Origin: Ascaphus truei
Lineage: Eukaryota; Chordata; Amphibia; Anura; Ascaphidae
Assembly (NCBI GenBank): GCA_036426205.1
Contig: WSYH01000854.1
Location: 1-64,000, forward strand
DNA length: 64,000 nucleotides
Reading direction: 5' to 3'
Shown here piece by piece: positions 12,043 to 23,594 of this stretch. The position numbers were made by a program, and so were the translations under genes. Below the pieces are notes generated by a model. That model was not told where the DNA came from. It did not search any database and saw only the letters and a list, made by a program, of their open reading frames with translations. The stretch's first letter is position 1, and each line of letters begins with the position of its first letter.

Positions 12043-13144
12043 CAATGTCCAGAAGTCAGGGAGCGCAGACACCAGGATGGACATATGAGGAGAAAAAACA
12101 ATAACACAAATGATAGTGCAATCCTGTAGGGTAAAGAAATATTCCAACTGGGAATGGGAACATACACAGTGGATAAAAACAAAATGTAACCAGATAGCCA
12201 CTGCTATAGTCCTATGGGGTAAGAAGCTGGAATATGATCAGGTGTACACATGACACAGTAGTTGAAATCAAGAATGGCCACACAAATGTAGAAAATTATA
12301 AAAAAAGGTTTAGTATAAGGACATCAGGAGGCACACGGTTGCAGTGGGAACTTACAATCAAGCCCCAGAAATCAGGCAATGGAAATAGAGCTTAGTCTTT
12401 GTCCGTTGTGGGAGAGAAACCCTGTAGGCGTAGTGACGGCTGCAGGGGGTCAGGGGGGTCTGGTTCCTGTTTTATAACAGCTTGCTGTGCCCGCAGTGTG
12501 ACACAGTCACGTGGTGCCGAATACTGGTGGAGAGAATCTTCACCGGAAGTCCTGCGGAGGCTGACAGTGGAGGAAGCGCCGGCGCAGCCTGACCCCCCTG
12601 CAGCAGTCACTACGCATACAGGTTATCTCTCCCACAATGGACAAAGACTAAGCTCTATTTCCATTTCCTGATTTCTGGGGCTTGATTGTAAGTTCCCACT
12701 GCATCCATGTGCCTCCTGATGTCCTTTTACTAAACCTTTTTTTATCATTTTCTACATTTGTGTTCAACCACTGTGTCATGTGTACACCTGATCATATTCC
12801 AGCTTCTTACCCCATAGGACTATAGCAATGGCTATCTGGTTACATTTTGTTTTTATCCACTGTGTATGTCCCCATTCCCAGTTGGAATATTTCTTTACCC
12901 TACAGGATTGCACTATCATTTGTGTTATTGTTTTTTCTCCTCATATGTCCATCCTGGTGTCTGCGCTCCCTGACTTCTAGACATTGCAACTATATAAGGA
13001 TCTATAAGGAAGATCCATTGACGGTTGAGCTGCAAACTGGCACTGGTTGTATATCATTTCATTCTATATTTTGCATTCACTATACTGTATTATTTCCTCC
13101 TATCTGAAACACTCGCAGGAGCGCCTGGTGATTTTTGTGTCTTT
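12043..13144. mobile_element. Palindromic insertion with 14-bp target duplication
   Basis: ATAGTGATTAGTTG occurs at 12029-12042 and again at 13145-13158, as expected of a target-site duplication. Between them, ~421-bp and ~409-bp arms (12038-12458 and 12588-12996) are inverted copies around a ~130-bp loop, followed by a ~150-bp tail. The tail ends GAGCGCC...ATTTTTGT (13118-13138), the same words as the 3' end of PLE2. I infer a non-autonomous palindromic element moved by PLE-type machinery. The frames at 12392-12671 are shadows of the arms and loop. Confidence 0.65.
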
Positions 13145-13365
13145 ATAGTGATTAGTTGTAACATTCTGCACAACATTGCACTACAGCACAATCTTCAAAG
13201 CAACATATGGAAGGATCTAGAGGAGGATCCTCCTGTGCCTCTTGCAGGATTTAGGGAGCAGACACATAGGGGGGTGGAGACCCTGCGGAATGTAATCGCA
13301 ACTTATTTCTCATTTAAGAATGTGATTTGCATATAAGAAAATCTATAGTCATCTCATGATGTGTG

Positions 13366-14170
13366 TGTCACGCTGTGCTCACCACAAACAAGGCGGGACC
13401 CTGGGACTGAGGTGGGAATGGGTGGAAATGCTACCCACAGCCACGAGGGCTCGTCTGGAGTATAGGTTGGTCGAGGTATACGGGACAGGGTTCGAGAGCT
13501 ATGGATCATCATTATACTTGCCAGGGTCTGGGTAGGAGAGGTCCGGATCTTTGGAGGTACTATTAGCCATAGTCGGTATTGGAGAGTGGAGAGTGGTCGT
13601 TGTCTGAGTGCCGAAGTCAGGGTTGGAGAGGTGCGGATCGTCAAAGATAGCTGGGGTCAGAAGTACGGAGGTGCAGAATTTAAAAGCAAAGCTGGATCGG
13701 TACACAGAGCAGGGTTCAGCAATGCAAGGCAAGAATGTGGAGGCAGAGATAAGGAGAACAGCAACATAACAATAACTATGCACAGCCGATGTGCCAGTGG
13801 CACAGCTGAGCATATAAGGAAGTTAGGGACCAATCGAAGGAGAGGCGGAACAGAGGCGTGTCCTCAGCGGGATCAGGGATAGGCAGAGGTGCCGGGGGCA
13901 GGTGTTGGCTATGCTGCTGATTGCCTCTGTTGATGCGGAGCTTGTGTGCGTTGCTCACGCATCACATGCATGTGCTGCATGCTGCTGGTGCGTAAGTGCA
14001 ATCAGGATGCGGGACCCTACGCCTGTGTCCTCAGCAGAGAGCCGGGTATGTGCCTGCACATTGCCCTGCAGCGAGTAGGCGCGGGTACTAAGGACGTGCT
14101 GCTGGGAGCAGGGACCACAGGAGGTAAGGCAGGAGCGCGCCGAGGCTGGCATGACTCTTGGTTCCTTACA
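13366..14170. mobile_element. Solo LTR
   Basis: It starts TGTCACGC and ends CCTTACA, with the 5-bp duplication GTGTG on both sides (13361-13365, 14171-14175). The 805 bp hold no conserved protein domain. TG...CA ends with an exact 5-bp duplication and no internal region make a solo LTR from LTR-LTR recombination the simplest reading. Confidence 0.75.
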
Positions 14171-14175
14171 GTGTG

Positions 14176-14785
14176 TCATATTTAATTGTGTTTATCTAAT
14201 CATAGGACCATGCTCTCTACCAAATCTGTGCCAACATTTGTTCTGAATAAATACTACATCTGTGAATGGCATGTGAGTGTTTAACACATTGGTCCTTAAA
14301 GCATTTTCTTTCTCCCCTCCTCCCTATAATGTGTGCATCATACAATGCAGAATGTTCTGCATGAAGCTGAGATATTGCTGTTCTTGTGATCAATATGCTG
14401 ATAATTTGTTATATTGATACTTAACAACTACTGTACATTAAAACATATATAATGTTTATATAAACTTTACACTTAATTGTAACCAATATACTGTATGCTT
14501 CATACAATTAGTGATGAGGACTTGTGATACCAAATTGTGATATATTTTTTATTGTTCACATTCCTTACTTAATTGTAAAACAGACACTAATTGAAATGAC
14601 AAAATACATTAATGTACTATCCCTGCAGGAGTATGAGCTGCTGACATGGGGATATCTTCTATCAGCAACCTGGTATGTGGCCCTAAGCCTCGTTACATTT
14701 GTTGTATGGCAACTTTAGACACTGCAATCTTGTCATATGTAACGTCAATGCTTAAAACAATTAAATAGTGGAGGTTTGATGAATA
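14176..14785. other. No gene seen
   Basis: AT-rich sequence without recognisable structure. Confidence 0.45.
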
Positions 14786-15420
14786 TGTAGCCCCCTTTCA
14801 CCATGACTAGGGGAACCACGCATGCTTAGTACCTGTTTGACGTAAAGAAGGCCTGACCACCCGCCACTGGGAGCCTGGGGTGATGTCGTACTCTCTGGTT
14901 ACAGAGTCTCCACCTGGGAGGGATCCTAGCGCTGAAAGGGTAACCACTCACAGGAACCAAAGCAATAGTAAATAAATATACACACGGGTATAAAGTATAT
15001 TTACAGACACCCACATCAAGACACCCATACATATATATATACAGACACCCATATATATATATATATATATACACAGTTATTGAAGTTATATACTGTAGTT
15101 CTTGATGTGGGTGTCTGATGTGGGTGTCAATAACTATATATATATATACTATTAAGGTTATGGTGGGTAAAAAAAAGTGACTAAAACCCTCCACAGTAAA
15201 GCATAAAGCAACTGTAAATATTCCTGTATATTCATTTGCATGTCTTAGACAGGTCTGCAACCCTGTCTTTCACCATTATCACCCAGAAAACAGCACTTCC
15301 ACTGCAGCAAGGGATTCTGGGAAATTACATGCAAATGAGCACACAGTGCCACTTTTTATCTCATGCTCACATTACTGTACATGAGCAACCCTTAGCCAAT
15401 GCTGTGTTTAAAGCAGCAGG
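14786..15420. mobile_element. LTR-like remnant with TA and hairpin repeats
   Basis: It begins TGTAGCCCCC and shares several words in order with the LTR at 8116. The interior holds (TA)n at 15041-15074 and 15135-15150, and short inverted pieces (CACCCACATCAAGACACCC with GATGTGGGTGTCTGATGTGG). The right limit is placed only where the ~0.6-kb tandem unit starts. Confidence 0.4.
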
Positions 15421-16920
15421 CATGCACTGAGCTCTGTCTGTGTTTTATGTCGGTCTCTGGTTTTAAATATATATTGCCATGCTCAGTAGCACTCCTCTGT
15501 GACACTTATATGCTTATATACATGTTGTGGTTATTTTGGGGGTTCAATATGACCTTGTAGGTGTCCTGTATGTTTTACATTTCTTGTTCAGCTAGTCTTA
15601 GCTGATTGGAGGGTGGCAACCTCCTACCTAATTGAAGCTCATCCCCTTCCACATTTAAATGGTTAAAAGCTCACTCCATAGCATCTCCCACTCTCAGGGG
15701 AACTTGCTTGCTTGCAGTATGATTGTGACAAATCTAACACAGAGTGCTTTTCCTGGTAATGTATAGGTTGATAAAAGCTTCACCGAACAGAATGAGGGGA
15801 AAAGGGGAGGTGGAGGGGGAAGGGATACCCTCGCTACTGCTTGCTGCATGAGGCTTATGGAGGTGCTGCTACTGTATCAGGGGTCTTAAATAGGAGTAAA
15901 CAGGGAGAAATAGAACCCCAAGGAGAGCACTCAGCCAATATGTTAAAGCCTAATGTAACAAAAACCTAGTGAAGATGGGTGGACTGTGAGTGAATTAAAA
16001 CCACAAACTTTAATGGAGTCTTAACTCTTAATGTAAAATAATGGGGGAAACACTGTAGGTCAAGTCAATATTTATGATAACCAGTGTACAGCGAATTATT
16101 AATAAAAATGGACAAGGTAAACCACAATAAAGTCTCTTAACTGTCAGCCCAGAGTCTGGGATATGGCCGCACGATACCACTAGTGGTATAAAGTAGATCC
16201 TAGGATATTGTTAGTCCAGAAACAGGTTACGGTAAGTATCTAGTTAATACTATGTCACATGGCATGTGTGAGCATAGTGATGTCAGTACTGCCTGTAACA
16301 GTATACAGGTGTGACTGTTTGTATTATACAAATTAGGTATATTGTACATGTATAGGTGACACATCAAACAGAGTAATTTATCTGTGCAGATAATGCAAAA
16401 AAGCCGTACCTGTTTGCAGTGGATCTATGTATATGAAAGCCACTCAGTGTAGGTAGATGTTGTGTGGTGCATGAGTGTTGTCCCTCAACATAGAACATAC
16501 ACAAACATACACACCAAGACAGTATCAGTATTAATCTAAAACAGTACACAGGTAGTGCCTGGGTTGTGGTGGATTCACGAAGTTCATGCACTCACATACA
16601 TGTCAGATAAATATGCAGACCGAGTCAGTATTAGTCTAGAACAGTGCACAGGTAGTGCCTGTTAACATGGAGTGTACTGTATGGGGAATCACACAATACT
16701 TGTGTCCATCAAACCCCAGACATACCTCCTATATGGGGCAGGGCGCCTTCAGCAACATGCCAGGAGCTCTCTTAGATCAGCCACGGTGCGTCTGGTGATA
16801 GCTTTAAAAGTTATAATTCGAGAATCGGTAGCTCAGCCATACAGCTGAAGCTACTGAGGACAGGAGGCGCTCCGACCGCCAGCGCGTGTCCCGCCCCTCT
16901 GACGTGATGACGTCATCAGC

Positions 16921-16960
16921 TGCCGACGTACGTTTCGCTCGTACTGCTTTGTCAAGGCTG
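16921..16960 (-). ncRNA. Hammerhead-like motif in PLE1 3' region
   Basis: Minus strand: GCC (16958-16956), core TTGACAA (16955-16949), a short GC/GC stem II, GAAA (16936-16933), self-complementary CGTACG stem III, a UC cleavage site, then GGC pairing back with GCC. C3 and G8 are replaced by U and A, keeping their pair; G5, A6, A9 and the GAAA box are intact. Hammerhead motifs in PLE terminal repeats are known. Activity here is doubtful because stem II is only about 2 bp. Confidence 0.6.
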
Positions 16961-17197
16961 GGAGTGAGCATACGTTATGGTCCCAATTAAATACCCTGAA
17001 CTAACCTCTGATAGGTTATAACGTGTTCCCAAATTAGCATGTTTAAGGGTATATGCATGCTTATAGTGTTGGGGCATATGTCCAATCCAGATAATAACAA
17101 AGGGAGAAATAAAGATGTACAGGGTGCCCTGATGGAATGAAAGGACTGAATGTGCTTGCCAGATGGTGAAGTGGGTGTGGGCAAATGCAGAGCAGGG

Positions 17198-20100
17198 TCA
17201 GATGAAGGGGCTAAAGACAAACCCCTCATTTAACCCCCTCGGTGCCAGGGTGCTGAGTGTGTAAATCCAGCGGGATTCCATTTTAAGTAATACCTGGTCC
17301 CAGTTGCCTCTCCTAATACCCATGCTGAACTGGTCAATCCCCTTAAAGGTGAGTGCCCGTAGATCCCCTTTGTGCTGTTCATTAACGTGTCTAGCCACGG
17401 GGGTGTCCAGACCATTTCTAATGCTGCCCAGATGCTCGAGCACTCTGATTCGGAATGGGCGCTTGGTCTTGCCAATGTATTTTAGGCCACATATACATTC
17501 AGCCATATAGATAACCCTGGGTGTCCTACAGTTAATGAATTTCCTAATCGTGAAGGTGCGTGAGTCGTCCCAATTCTTAAATGTTTTAGAGTTAGTAATG
17601 ACCTGGCATGCCTTACAGTTGTGGCAGCTGAAGCTGCCAGGTGGTTTGTTTGGGAGCCATGTCTGGCTAACATTAGCCGCATAATGGCTTTGCACCAAAA
17701 TATCACGAAGATTTCTAGATCTTCGACTGGTCATCTCGGGGTATGATTTGAGGACCTCACCTAAGTCAGCATCTGCTTTTAAAATATGCCAATGCTTTTG
17801 AAAGGCATTTTTGGCACGTGCCCAGTCCTGGTTATAGGTGCCAATAAACCTGATGGTTTGTTTATGTACAGTGTCACTGTTGTCTATGAGTAGATCAATC
17901 CTGGGTGTATTCCTAGCTCTCTTATAGGCTCTCCTGATGTTGCTGTTACTATACCCCCTGGCCTGGAACCTTCTCTTCATTTTTTCCGCCTGGTCTTCAA
18001 AGTCCCTATCGTTGGAACAGTTTCTTTAATATCTTAAAAACTGCCCTACCGGGATCCCTCTGACCAAATTGGGCGGGTGGTGGCTATTAGCCCGTAAAAT
18101 ACTATTCGTCGCTGTACTTTTGCGGAATATAGTAGTGCTAATATCACCTGTAGGTTCTTTCTTAATGGTAAGGTCCAGAAAGGTAATGGTGTTTGGACCA
18201 ACCTCGTACGTAAGTGTGAGATTGTTGGTATTGTTGTTAAGTTCACCGATGAATTTCCTGAGAAGGTCTAGTGGCCCCCTCCACAGTAGAAGCACATCAT
18301 CGATGAACCTGTACCACAGTTCTATGTGGTCCGAATACACTTCATTCTCCTCACCAAAAACCACCTCAGTCTCCCACCAGCCCAGGTACAGGTTAGCATA
18401 TGATGGGGCACATTTTGTCCCCATAGCTGTACCCTGGGTCTGGTGGTAGATTTTTTTTATCAAAGAGGAAGTAGTTTTTGGTGAGCACAAAGGATAGCAA
18501 ATTGAGCACAAATGTATTGTGTGCCTTATACGTGGGTTTGTTTTATGGAAATGGGACACTGCATCCACACCTTTTTGATGAGGTATGGATGTATATAGTC
18601 CCTCCACATCAAGTGAGACTAAAATGGTCTCCTCTGAAACAGTTATGCTGTCAAGTTTAGTAAGAATGTCCTTTGTGTCCCTTAGGTAGGATGGAAGGGA
18701 TGGAACGAATGGTCTAAGGATAAGATCTACATAGTGACTGGCATGTTCAGTAAGATTATCTATACCAGATACTATTGGGCGCCCAGGGGGGGGAGTTCTT
18801 TTCTTATGGATTTTGGGGAGGGAATAAAAGGTCGCTACCTTAGGTTGTCTGACAAAGATGAAATCAAATTCATTCTGTGAGATGAGGTTATCTTTCAGGG
18901 CTACTGATAGTCAGATGTAGGATCTTTAGAAAGAACTTCGTAGCACTTCCTATCAGCAAGCAACCTCACATTCTCACATGCATAGTCTTTGCTGTTGAGG
19001 ATGACAAGGTTGCCCCCCTTGTCGGAGGGTTTTATAACAATATCCTTGTCAAGCTCAAGCTCCGCTAAGGCTGTAATTTCCATAGGTGTCAAGTTGGATT
19101 TGGTTTTCATCGGAGTGGAGCCTAGGTTTTCAATTTCCCTTGTGACTACAAAGACAGCTATATTCTAATTAATGTCCAGTGATGGCATAAACCTAGATCT
19201 GGGTCTGAGTGGGGTAAAAGGTCCCTCACCTTCCGTTCTTTCCGATTCTGACGCCAAATCTGTAAGAAGTCTTAGATTTTCAGTATCGGCCTCAGTGAGT
19301 GGGTCTATCCCTAGGTTCATGGTGATGGCAAAGTCTCTCCTTTTATACATTTTGTATAGGAGTAGCTTCCTAGCGAATAGGTTTAGATCTTTCACCCACT
19401 CAAAGGTGTCCATTCTTGAAGTGGGTGAGAAGGACAGACCTTTTTGAAGCACACTTAAATGATGTAGTGTGAGTTGGCGATCAGATAGATTAATGATAAG
19501 GCCCTGGTCATTATCGGTGCTGTCGCGTGTCATGTCAGATGTTGGGGTTAACGGTATCTGTTGCCCCTCTGTCTCCTGTAGTCTCCAGTACCTCTCCCTC
19601 TTCCCCTGCCCCCTCTTATTGTTTGTCTCTCCCTTTTGGATTGTAAGCCGCCCTGTTGTCCTCTAAAAAAGGAGAGGGTCCCTGGTGTCGTGTTTGCATG
19701 TGATGTTTCTTGCGTGTGGAAGCATTATCTTCCTCTAGATCTGAGTTAGACCAATCGGTGGAGGATTCAATTACCTCCGCTGGGACGGATAGTTTTTTCT
19801 TAAATTGAAATTTATAGACCTTTCCTTCCTCAAAGTCTGTTTTGTCCCTTTGGTATTTGCGGTGTTTTCGCTCTTTTAGTTCCTTAGTGAACTTATCGAT
19901 GTTTATCTGCATACGATTTTCAAGATCTTTAAACTCAGTCTCTTTATCCCACTTTTCAACCTCAAGGAGCAACTGGTCTACTTTAGTACCCTGAGTTTTT
20001 AACAGGGTTCTCTGATGTTCAACCAGCAGCTGCATGAGATCTTTTGAGCACTGGCTTATAATAGTGACCCAAGATGAAATAAACCCTTCATCGGTTATGT

Positions 20101-20386
20101 TGTGTGCGGGGGCCAAGTTACTTCTAAGTCCTCGTGGGATCAGTTTGTCTTTTTGATACGTCTCAATGCTAAACACTTCCCACCATAATTTAATGTTTTA
20201 TTTATAGTTTATTTCAAGATCTTTAAAGAAGTCCTGAATCTTAGTAATTTGGGCAGGTTCTGATACACCAGTCTGGCTTGTTGTTGAGAAAAAAGCTTGC
20301 GCTTCAGTCTGCCAGTCATCCAGGTTAGGCTTTCGAGATAGAAAGCCTGCCATAATATATGGGCGTGCAAAGGGTAATAGGAGCAA
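17198..20386 (-). pseudogene. PLE1 reverse transcriptase - GIY-YIG endonuclease, frameshifted
   Basis: Minus-strand pieces in order are 20386-20198, 20176-19616 (Lys/Glu-rich, coiled-coil-like N-terminus), 19533-19165, 19110-18901 (DIVIKPSDKGGN, RT entry motif), then an open frame reading FYSLPKIHK, GRPIVSG and SLDVEGLYTS (motif A) through ~18900-18600. After that come QTQGTAMG (motif B) and RFIDDVLLLW (motif C, Asp pair near 18299-18304) to 18026. Piece 17980-17198 holds CHNCKAC (residues 119-125, zinc-finger-like), VIY at 156-158, YIG at 168-170 and Glu 235, the GIY-YIG nuclease signature. The domain order is that of endonuclease-bearing PLEs. Frame changes near 20190, 19600, 19140, 18900 and 18000 make it a pseudogene. 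The protein would have copied PLE RNA at nicked target DNA. Confidence 0.88.
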
Positions 20387-20804
20387 GAGGCACTCTAGAA
20401 AATAAACCGAACAGAATGAGGGGAAAAGGGGAGGTGGAGGGGGAAGGGATACCCTCGCTACTGCTTGCTGGATGAGGCTTATGGAGGTGCTGCTATCAGG
20501 GGTTCAATCAAACTTAGAACTATGCAACTAATTTTGACAGATTTATTATAAATCATTCTTCCTGGTAATGTACAGGTTATTAAGAATTTATATTAGTGTT
20601 AGGGACCCTTGAGATGTGGTCTGCCGTGTAGTGGCTCAGGGGCTTACAACAATTTGGCCAAAATGTTAAACTAAAAGACCATTTTATTTAATAGATATCT
20701 ATATATATATATATTTAGGCACTGTACCGTGTATAAGTTTCACTAGATGTGCACTGAGCTCTATCTGTATTTTATATCTGTCTCTGGTTTTAGCTATGTG
20801 AGAT

Positions 20805-22209
20805 TAGCCAGTTGCCTTTCTGATTGTTTGACAACTATAACTATTCATCGGTGGATGTGAGGAGGGGGATTATGACGTTATTGGTGTACATACCTTATGT
20901 TTAGGATCTCCAGTCACCAAACGTGCATACTCATATGCACTCATTGAGCTATATTCCTGAGGGCTGACATCAGCCCTGAGCACAAATTCTGGTCTAATAA
21001 AATAATTATCTAATAAAGTAATTAACAATGCTATCATAGTGAAGGAGTTAACTCCTCCCATGGTCTCTCCCACAGATACCCTCAGGAACCTAAGGGGACA
21101 CACATCTAAAACCAGGAACCTCAGAGGACACTAGTTTAACACCTTCATTGCCTTAGCAGGTAGCTGCAAAAGGTATTTTCTACATACATTTTCTATACAT
21201 ATTTTGAGAAAAGTGTGCGGGAGCAGGGGGTCTCCTGAATTTAACCGCATTGATTTAAGTCTCAGGGCCCCACTACTTTATGAGATACAAGCCCCGGTAT
21301 AGGGCGCGGATATCTCCACAAATTGATATTCTCCGCGTCACTGCTCACGTGACCAGGGGATTAAAATCCTGCACTGGGATACCGGCACTCTTTAACGGGT
21401 CCTGTATCTCTGGAAACAGGGGGTCCCAAAGGCTGAATCAATGTGGCTCAACTCAGGAGACCCCCTGCTTCCACACACTATTAATAAAAACTTAATTATA
21501 GCGAATTCATTACCACTGCAGATAGCCGCTTCGGTAATGATTTTCTTTGATTGTTATTGGGTTTTTTGTACTAGTGTAAATGAGTATGGGGTCTCCTGAG
21601 CTGAACCGCATTGTATCAGTGCTATTGTATCAGTTTAAGCCTCGGGGACCCCCTACATCCCGAGATACAGGCCCTGTTATCCCAGTGCAGGATTTCAATC
21701 CCCTGGTCACGTGACGCGGGAGATTTAAAAGCACAGGCCTAACGGGGCCTGTATCTCTGGAAGTAGGGGTCAACGAGGCTGAAAACAATGCGGTACAGCT
21801 CAGGAGACCCCTGCTCATACAGTATACACTTTTATTAAAATGATTATATTTACTGCACGATCACTTGTAAGCCATGCACGGAGACGTAGCGTCTCCATGC
21901 TGCTCTTACAGGCTACATTTTTTTCTATCAGCTATCACACTATACAATTTATAGCACGATAGCACTGATACAAAAAACAAGTTGCAAGATAGTGCATTCT
22001 TTAATCAGACTTTAAATAATAGACTTCACTTCTTCGTGAATCCCGCTTTTGGCTTCATGTCTTAAAGCACAATTAAAAAAATGCACTGTCGGACAAAAAA
22101 GCACTTATTTTATCACTACTTTGTGAATAGGCCCCTATGAGTCAGTGTCATGATAATAATTTCACAACCCAACTTAATTTACAGGGCAAAAAAGGAATTA
22201 CATACTGAA
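20805..22209. repeat. Inserted block with two tandem palindromes
   Basis: It replaces the middle of the second ~0.6-kb unit. Palindromes at ~21222-21470 and ~21590-21835 each read GGGTCTCCTGA..., CGAGATACAGGCCC and then the complements, around GTGAC/GTCACGTGACGCGGG cores. The block ends at 22137 with a complement of GGGGCCTATTCACAAAG, an end also seen at 11562. There is no coding evidence. Confidence 0.5.
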
Positions 22210-23275
22210 TTACTGGCAACCTCCTACCTAATTTAAGCTCACACCCTCCCACATTTAAATGGTTAAAAGCTCACTCTATAGCATCTCCCACCTCAGGGGA
22301 ACTTGCTTGCTTGCAGTATGATTGTGACAAATCTAATACTGAGTGCTTTTCCTGGTAATGTACAGGTTAATAAAAGCTTCAATCAGGCTTAGAACTATAA
22401 AAATACAAAAATTACTGTAACGAGCGCTAAACCTAAATTATAACTATGCTGTGCATGTGTGAATTAATTAGTGCAGTGCACAACTAAAGCAGCCTGGTAA
22501 TCTACTGAGGAATATCCCAAAATAAACCTCAAAACATGAACAAAAATACAAAAATAGACATAAACCTGGCGCATGTGTAAATACAGTGAAGTGATATTAA
22601 AGTCCAAAAGATTAAATACAGACTTTTAGTCCCATTCCTGAGTGGTCAGCTGATGATGGATGGTATCAAATACACTGTTCACAAAGCAAAGAGTATACAG
22701 TCCTCCTCACGTTATATGTTCAACCTGCACATGTATGACATAAAGCAAAGAAACAGGACATTGCGCAGTATGTTTAGTTGCCAATTTAGCCCTTATAATC
22801 AAAGCTCAATGAGATGCCTACTTACTAGAAGTAGATAGGATACATGCAGGGGAGAGAATCTGTACTTGGAGCCTTCTGGGTCCCGGTCGCCTCTGGTGTA
22901 TCACGAACCCCTCGTGGTGTCCTCCGCTTCCGTTAACGTTATGAAGGTCTCCCTTCCAGGAACGTAGTCTCCTGGGTCAGCTTCAGGATTCTTTCAGCCT
23001 CTTATTTCCTCCGGTAGGGATAAAAGGGGGCAAAGGATTGCGCAATAATAAAAAACTTTAATGACGCCTACCTAAAACATATAAAATACTCACAAAAGAC
23101 GGTGAGTATAAAAACAAAGAAGTGCCCGACCCAGCACAACTCAAACGCCGCACTCAGTCTTTGAATGTCCTTCTCGGTGCCGCGTGTACCTCGCGGGATT
23201 CCGGTGCGGTTTGGATGACGTCACCGTCTCCTCTTCGATGACTGGCAGCTAGAGTGTGTGAGGCAGTACCTCTTA

Positions 23276-23334
23276 GGCTCCTCCCTACGCGTTTCGTGAC
23301 GGGGAACGTCACTTCGTCAGGGGATTGTGGAGCC
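23276..23334 (-). ncRNA. Type I hammerhead ribozyme of PLE2
   Basis: Minus strand, in order: GGCTCC (23334-23329), internal loop ACAAT, CCC (23323-23321), core CTGACGA (23320-23314), one extra A, stem II GTGACG/CGTCAC with a UUCCC loop, GAAA (23295-23292), stem III A-C-GC-G-U, then a UA cleavage site (cut after 23286). GGG (23285-23283), A and GGAGCC (23281-23276) follow. GGG pairs with CCC and GGAGCC with GGCTCC, closing stem I with an internal loop. Every conserved core base is present. Such motifs are known from PLE terminal repeats, and a 2-bp stem III suggests it may work best as a dimer. It lies about 260 bp downstream of the endonuclease stop. Confidence 0.88.
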
Positions 23335-23594
23335 TCATCAATCCCGTGTGCAATATATAGCCCCAGTTTAACCCCTTGTGTACAGGAGCCACTTTGGACC
23401 ACGAATGAAATGGTGATTAGACTTTCTGATAATTACCATCAGATGGGTAGAAGCTTAATCACCTATAAAGCGATTCCTTGACTCACTTAGGAATCATGGG
23501 ATCACTGAATTGCATATAAAATTGTATAAAAACATGTCAATAATACAATTACATTGGATGAGAAAATAAATGAAAATTGATTAGTAACAGTACA

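Larger units (their letters stand above)
15783..20502 (-). mobile_element. PLE1: Penelope-like element (Neptune-like)
   Basis: This 4.7-kb insertion into the ~0.6-kb unit is bounded by ~100-bp direct repeats (15783-15884 and 20407-20502, starting CCGAACAGAATGAGG). The word TTCA lies on both sides (15779-15782, 20503-20506). Continuity of the host unit (AAAGCTTCA...ATCAAAC) confirms the borders. In minus orientation the order is 5' repeat, decayed coding region, hammerhead-like motif, ~1-kb 3' region, 3' repeat. Confidence 0.85.
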
